This document shows positions 6,068-7,530 of a stretch of DNA of 7,530 nt, piece after piece. Numbering within the stretch: position 1 is the stretch's first letter; every line of letters begins with the position of its first letter. Source of the stretch: an uncultured Bacteroidales bacterium (lineage in GTDB: Bacteria; Bacteroidota; Bacteroidia; Bacteroidales; Muribaculaceae); contig CAMWQZ010000044.1 of assembly GCA_947176515.1 (NCBI GenBank), positions 1 to 7,530 of the forward strand. Direction: 5' to 3'. Position numbers and translations under genes: made by a program. Below the pieces are notes generated by a model, which saw nothing but the letters and a program-made list of their open reading frames with translations, searched no databases and had not been told where the DNA came from.

Positions 6068-7363
6068 ATGAAGACCAAACCTCAAACTCCTGTCCTGCTT
6101 CTTACAGGCTATCTCGGCAGTGGCAAAACGACACTGCTCAACCATATTCTCACCAACCGCAAGGGCATACGCTTTGCCGTTATCGTCAACGATATAGGCG
6201 AAGTCAACATCGACGCATCGCTCATTCAGAAAGGCGGTGTTGTCGGCCAGGACCAAAATTCAGATGACCTCGTAGCCCTGCAGAACGGATGTATCTGCTG
6301 CACACTGCAGATGGACCTCGTCAAACAGCTCAGTGACCTCATTGCCTCACAGCGTTTCGACTACATCGTTATCGAAGCAAGCGGTATCTGCGAGCCTGCT
6401 CCTATAGCCCAGACCATCACGTCTATGCGCATGATGGACGAGCAATACACAGCCCACGGCATACCTCGCCTCGACTGCATAGTGACAGTTGTCGACGCCC
6501 TGCGTATGCGCGACGAATTTGGATGCGGCGACAGCCTTTCTCGCCCCGACCGCGGAGAGGAAGACATCGAAAACCTCATCATTGAGCAAATCGAGTTCTG
6601 CAATATCATCCTCCTCAATAAGATTTCAGAGGTGTCAGCCGACGAAGCCGCCCATCTGCGCGCAATCATTCGCGCAATACAGCCAAAGGCGCGTATAATT
6701 GAGTGTGACTACGCCGACGTTGCCCTCGAAGACATTATCAATACAAATCTCTTTGACTTCGAAAAAGTAGCCACATCGGCTGCCTGGGTCCACGAAATCG
6801 AGCGAGCAGTCAGCGCCGAGGAGGAAGAAGAAGCTCACCACCCTGAGCACCACCATCATCATCACGACGAAGAGGAGCATCATCATGACCATAATCACGA
6901 ACATCACCATCACGACCATGATCATGAGCACTGCGATGATGAGCATTGTCCCAGTCACCATCATCACCACCATCATGGCGAAGGAGAGGCCGAAGAATAT
7001 GGCATACAGACATTTGTTTATTACCGCCGTCAGCCCTTCGACCTCCATAAATTTGACCGTTTCCTCGCCCAAAGCTGGCCTTCAAACATCATCCGCGCCA
7101 AAGGAGTGGTCTATTTCAAGCATAACCGCGATATGTCGTTTCTCTTCGAACAGGCAGGCCGCCAGAAAAAACTGACCGAGTCAGGCTTCTGGTATGCCAC
7201 TGCGCCCGAAGAAGAATTGATAGCTTTGATGCAGCGCGAGCCTGGACTAATGCGCGACTGGGACGAGACCTATGGCGACCGCATGATTAAACTCGTAATC
7301 ATCGGGCAGCACCTCGACCGAGAAGCAATTACAGCCTCACTCGACGCCTGCTTAGCAAAATAA
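6068..7363 (+). CDS. COG0523/CobW-family GTPase with histidine-rich metal-binding loop
   Basis: This 431-residue cytoplasmic G3E-family GTPase has Walker A GYLGSGKTT (14-22), the NDIGEVNID motif (41-49), the family-defining metal-binding CxCC (C75, C77, C78 in NGCICC), IEASGICEP (102-110) and a nucleotide-specificity motif NKIS (184-187) where NKxD is usual. Residues 257-303 form an insertion with 28 histidines and two cysteines between the GTPase part and the CobW_C domain (about 313-428, ending LVIIGQHLDREAI). Histidine-rich COG0523 proteins are generally linked to zinc (or nickel/cobalt) delivery or storage. No cobalamin genes are nearby, so a role in B12 synthesis is not supported. It starts 13 bp after the phosphodiesterase gene with no promoter between, so it is probably in the same operon, and a strong terminator follows. 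Zinc as the metal is inference. Confidence 0.92.
   Translation: MKTKPQTPVLLLTGYLGSGKTTLLNHILTNRKGIRFAVIVNDIGEVNIDASLIQKGGVVGQDQNSDDLVALQNGCICCTLQMDLVKQLSDLIASQRFDYIVIEASGICEPAPIAQTITSMRMMDEQYTAHGIPRLDCIVTVVDALRMRDEFGCGDSLSRPDRGEEDIENLIIEQIEFCNIILLNKISEVSADEAAHLRAIIRAIQPKARIIECDYADVALEDIINTNLFDFEKVATSAAWVHEIERAVSAEEEEEAHHPEHHHHHHDEEEHHHDHNHEHHHHDHDHEHCDDEHCPSHHHHHHHGEGEAEEYGIQTFVYYRRQPFDLHKFDRFLAQSWPSNIIRAKGVVYFKHNRDMSFLFEQAGRQKKLTESGFWYATAPEEELIALMQREPGLMRDWDETYGDRMIKLVIIGQHLDREAITASLDACLAK
6836..6976 (+). repeat. CAY-rich low-complexity tract encoding the histidine-rich loop
   Basis: This in-frame stretch is dominated by CAC and CAT codons mixed with GAY/GAR, and encodes the 28-histidine insertion of the CobW-family protein. 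Both His codons are interspersed, so it is not a pure trinucleotide repeat, but slippage could change its length between strains. On the opposite strand it produces a spurious methionine-rich frame. Confidence 0.8.
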
Positions 7364-7381
7364 GCCAATCAAAATATAATC

Positions 7382-7410
7382 TAAAAAAGCCCGGCAATCG
7401 GGCTTTTTTA
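7382..7410. terminator. Rho-independent terminator of the GDPD-EEP/CobW unit
   Basis: TAAAAAAGCCCG (7382-7393), loop GCAAT, then CGGGCTTTTTTA (7399-7410) form a perfect 12-bp hairpin. Its GC core (GCCCG) is followed by six T on the plus strand. Because the left arm has six A, it can also terminate transcription coming from the tRNA side. It starts 18 nt after the CobW stop codon. Confidence 0.93.
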
Positions 7411-7443
7411 GTATCTGACTCGTCAGAGTTTTCAGCTTCTTAT

Positions 7444-7473
7444 AAAAAGAAAAAGGTCTCATTTCTGAGACCT
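7444..7473 (-). terminator. Rho-independent terminator of the tRNA-Glu transcript
   Basis: On the minus strand AGGTCTCA, loop GAAA (a stable GNRA tetraloop) and TGAGACCT form a perfect 8-bp stem (7473-7454). TTTTCTTTTT follows directly (7453-7444). It begins 4 nt after the tRNA discriminator base, so the tRNA is the last gene of its transcript. Confidence 0.9.
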
Positions 7474-7477
7474 CGTG

Positions 7478-7530
7478 TAGCCCATAGGAGAATCGAACTC
7501 CTCTTTCAAGAATGAAAATCTTGCGTCCTA
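7478..7530 (-). tRNA. tRNA-Glu(UUC), 3' part, cut by the window edge
   Basis: On the minus strand the anticodon arm reads CAAGA-TTTTCAT-TCTTG, which puts TTC at the anticodon (reads GAA/GAG, glutamate). The T arm follows (AGGAG-TTCGATT-CTCCT), then the acceptor strand ATGGGCT and discriminator A at 7478. The next bases are CAC, so the 3' CCA is not encoded and must be added after transcription. The D arm (ending TAGGAC) and the 5' acceptor strand lie mostly beyond the window, about 20 nt being missing. A terminator follows immediately. Confidence 0.93.

Noticed and set aside
6836..6976. Histidine runs as a cloning tag artefact
   Set aside because: The tract is internal, mixed with Asp, Glu and Cys and flanked by conserved CobW sequence, which is typical of natural metallochaperones.
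6635..7072. Minus-strand frame of 145 codons, very rich in methionine and valine, that could look like a membrane protein
   Set aside because: It is the complement of the histidine codon tract inside a solidly identified CobW-family gene.

Overview
The window looks like chromosomal DNA of a gut-type Bacteroidota species (order Bacteroidales; a Muribaculaceae-like genome is my best guess, not proven). The reasons are a textbook Bacteroides-type promoter (TTTG, 19-nt gap, TAATTTTG) before the phosphodiesterase gene, start codons preceded by A/T-rich leaders without Shine-Dalgarno sequences, and a set of protein families common in that group: a DUF4143 ATPase, a small outer-membrane beta-barrel, a rubredoxin-type flavin reductase and a Bacteroidales-style GDPD.

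Layout. Positions 1-296 hold no gene. They contain what looks like the end of an IS3-family element, a perfect 15-bp hairpin palindrome and a pair of short direct repeats. Next comes a leftward gene for an AspT/YidE/YbjL-type membrane transporter (297-1997). A rightward AAA_14/DUF4143 ATPase gene (2179-3342) diverges from it, and the space between them holds two tandem 43-44-bp palindromes, the second of which runs into the ATPase start codon. The ATPase gene converges, with a 7-bp gap, on a leftward pair: a flavin reductase-like protein (3951-4427) followed by a small outer-membrane beta-barrel protein (3350-3895). From the promoter at 4505-4535 a rightward pair is read: a secreted fusion of a glycerophosphodiester phosphodiesterase with an endonuclease/exonuclease/phosphatase domain (4585-6054), then 13 bp later a COG0523/CobW GTPase with a 47-residue histidine-rich loop (6068-7363). 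A strong terminator (7382-7410) ends that unit. At the right edge is the 3' part of a leftward tRNA-Glu(UUC) gene with its own terminator.

How the genes may work together. The phosphodiesterase fusion and the CobW GTPase are probably one transcript. Both GDPD and EEP enzymes need divalent metals, and the GTPase looks like a metal (probably zinc) chaperone or store. One acts outside the cytoplasm and the other inside, so the link would be shared regulation rather than direct metal delivery. The other genes show no evident common pathway.

I do not see a clear new multi-gene system. The points most worth following up are the tandem palindromes at the ATPase start and the GDPD-EEP fusion next to the histidine-rich metallochaperone.
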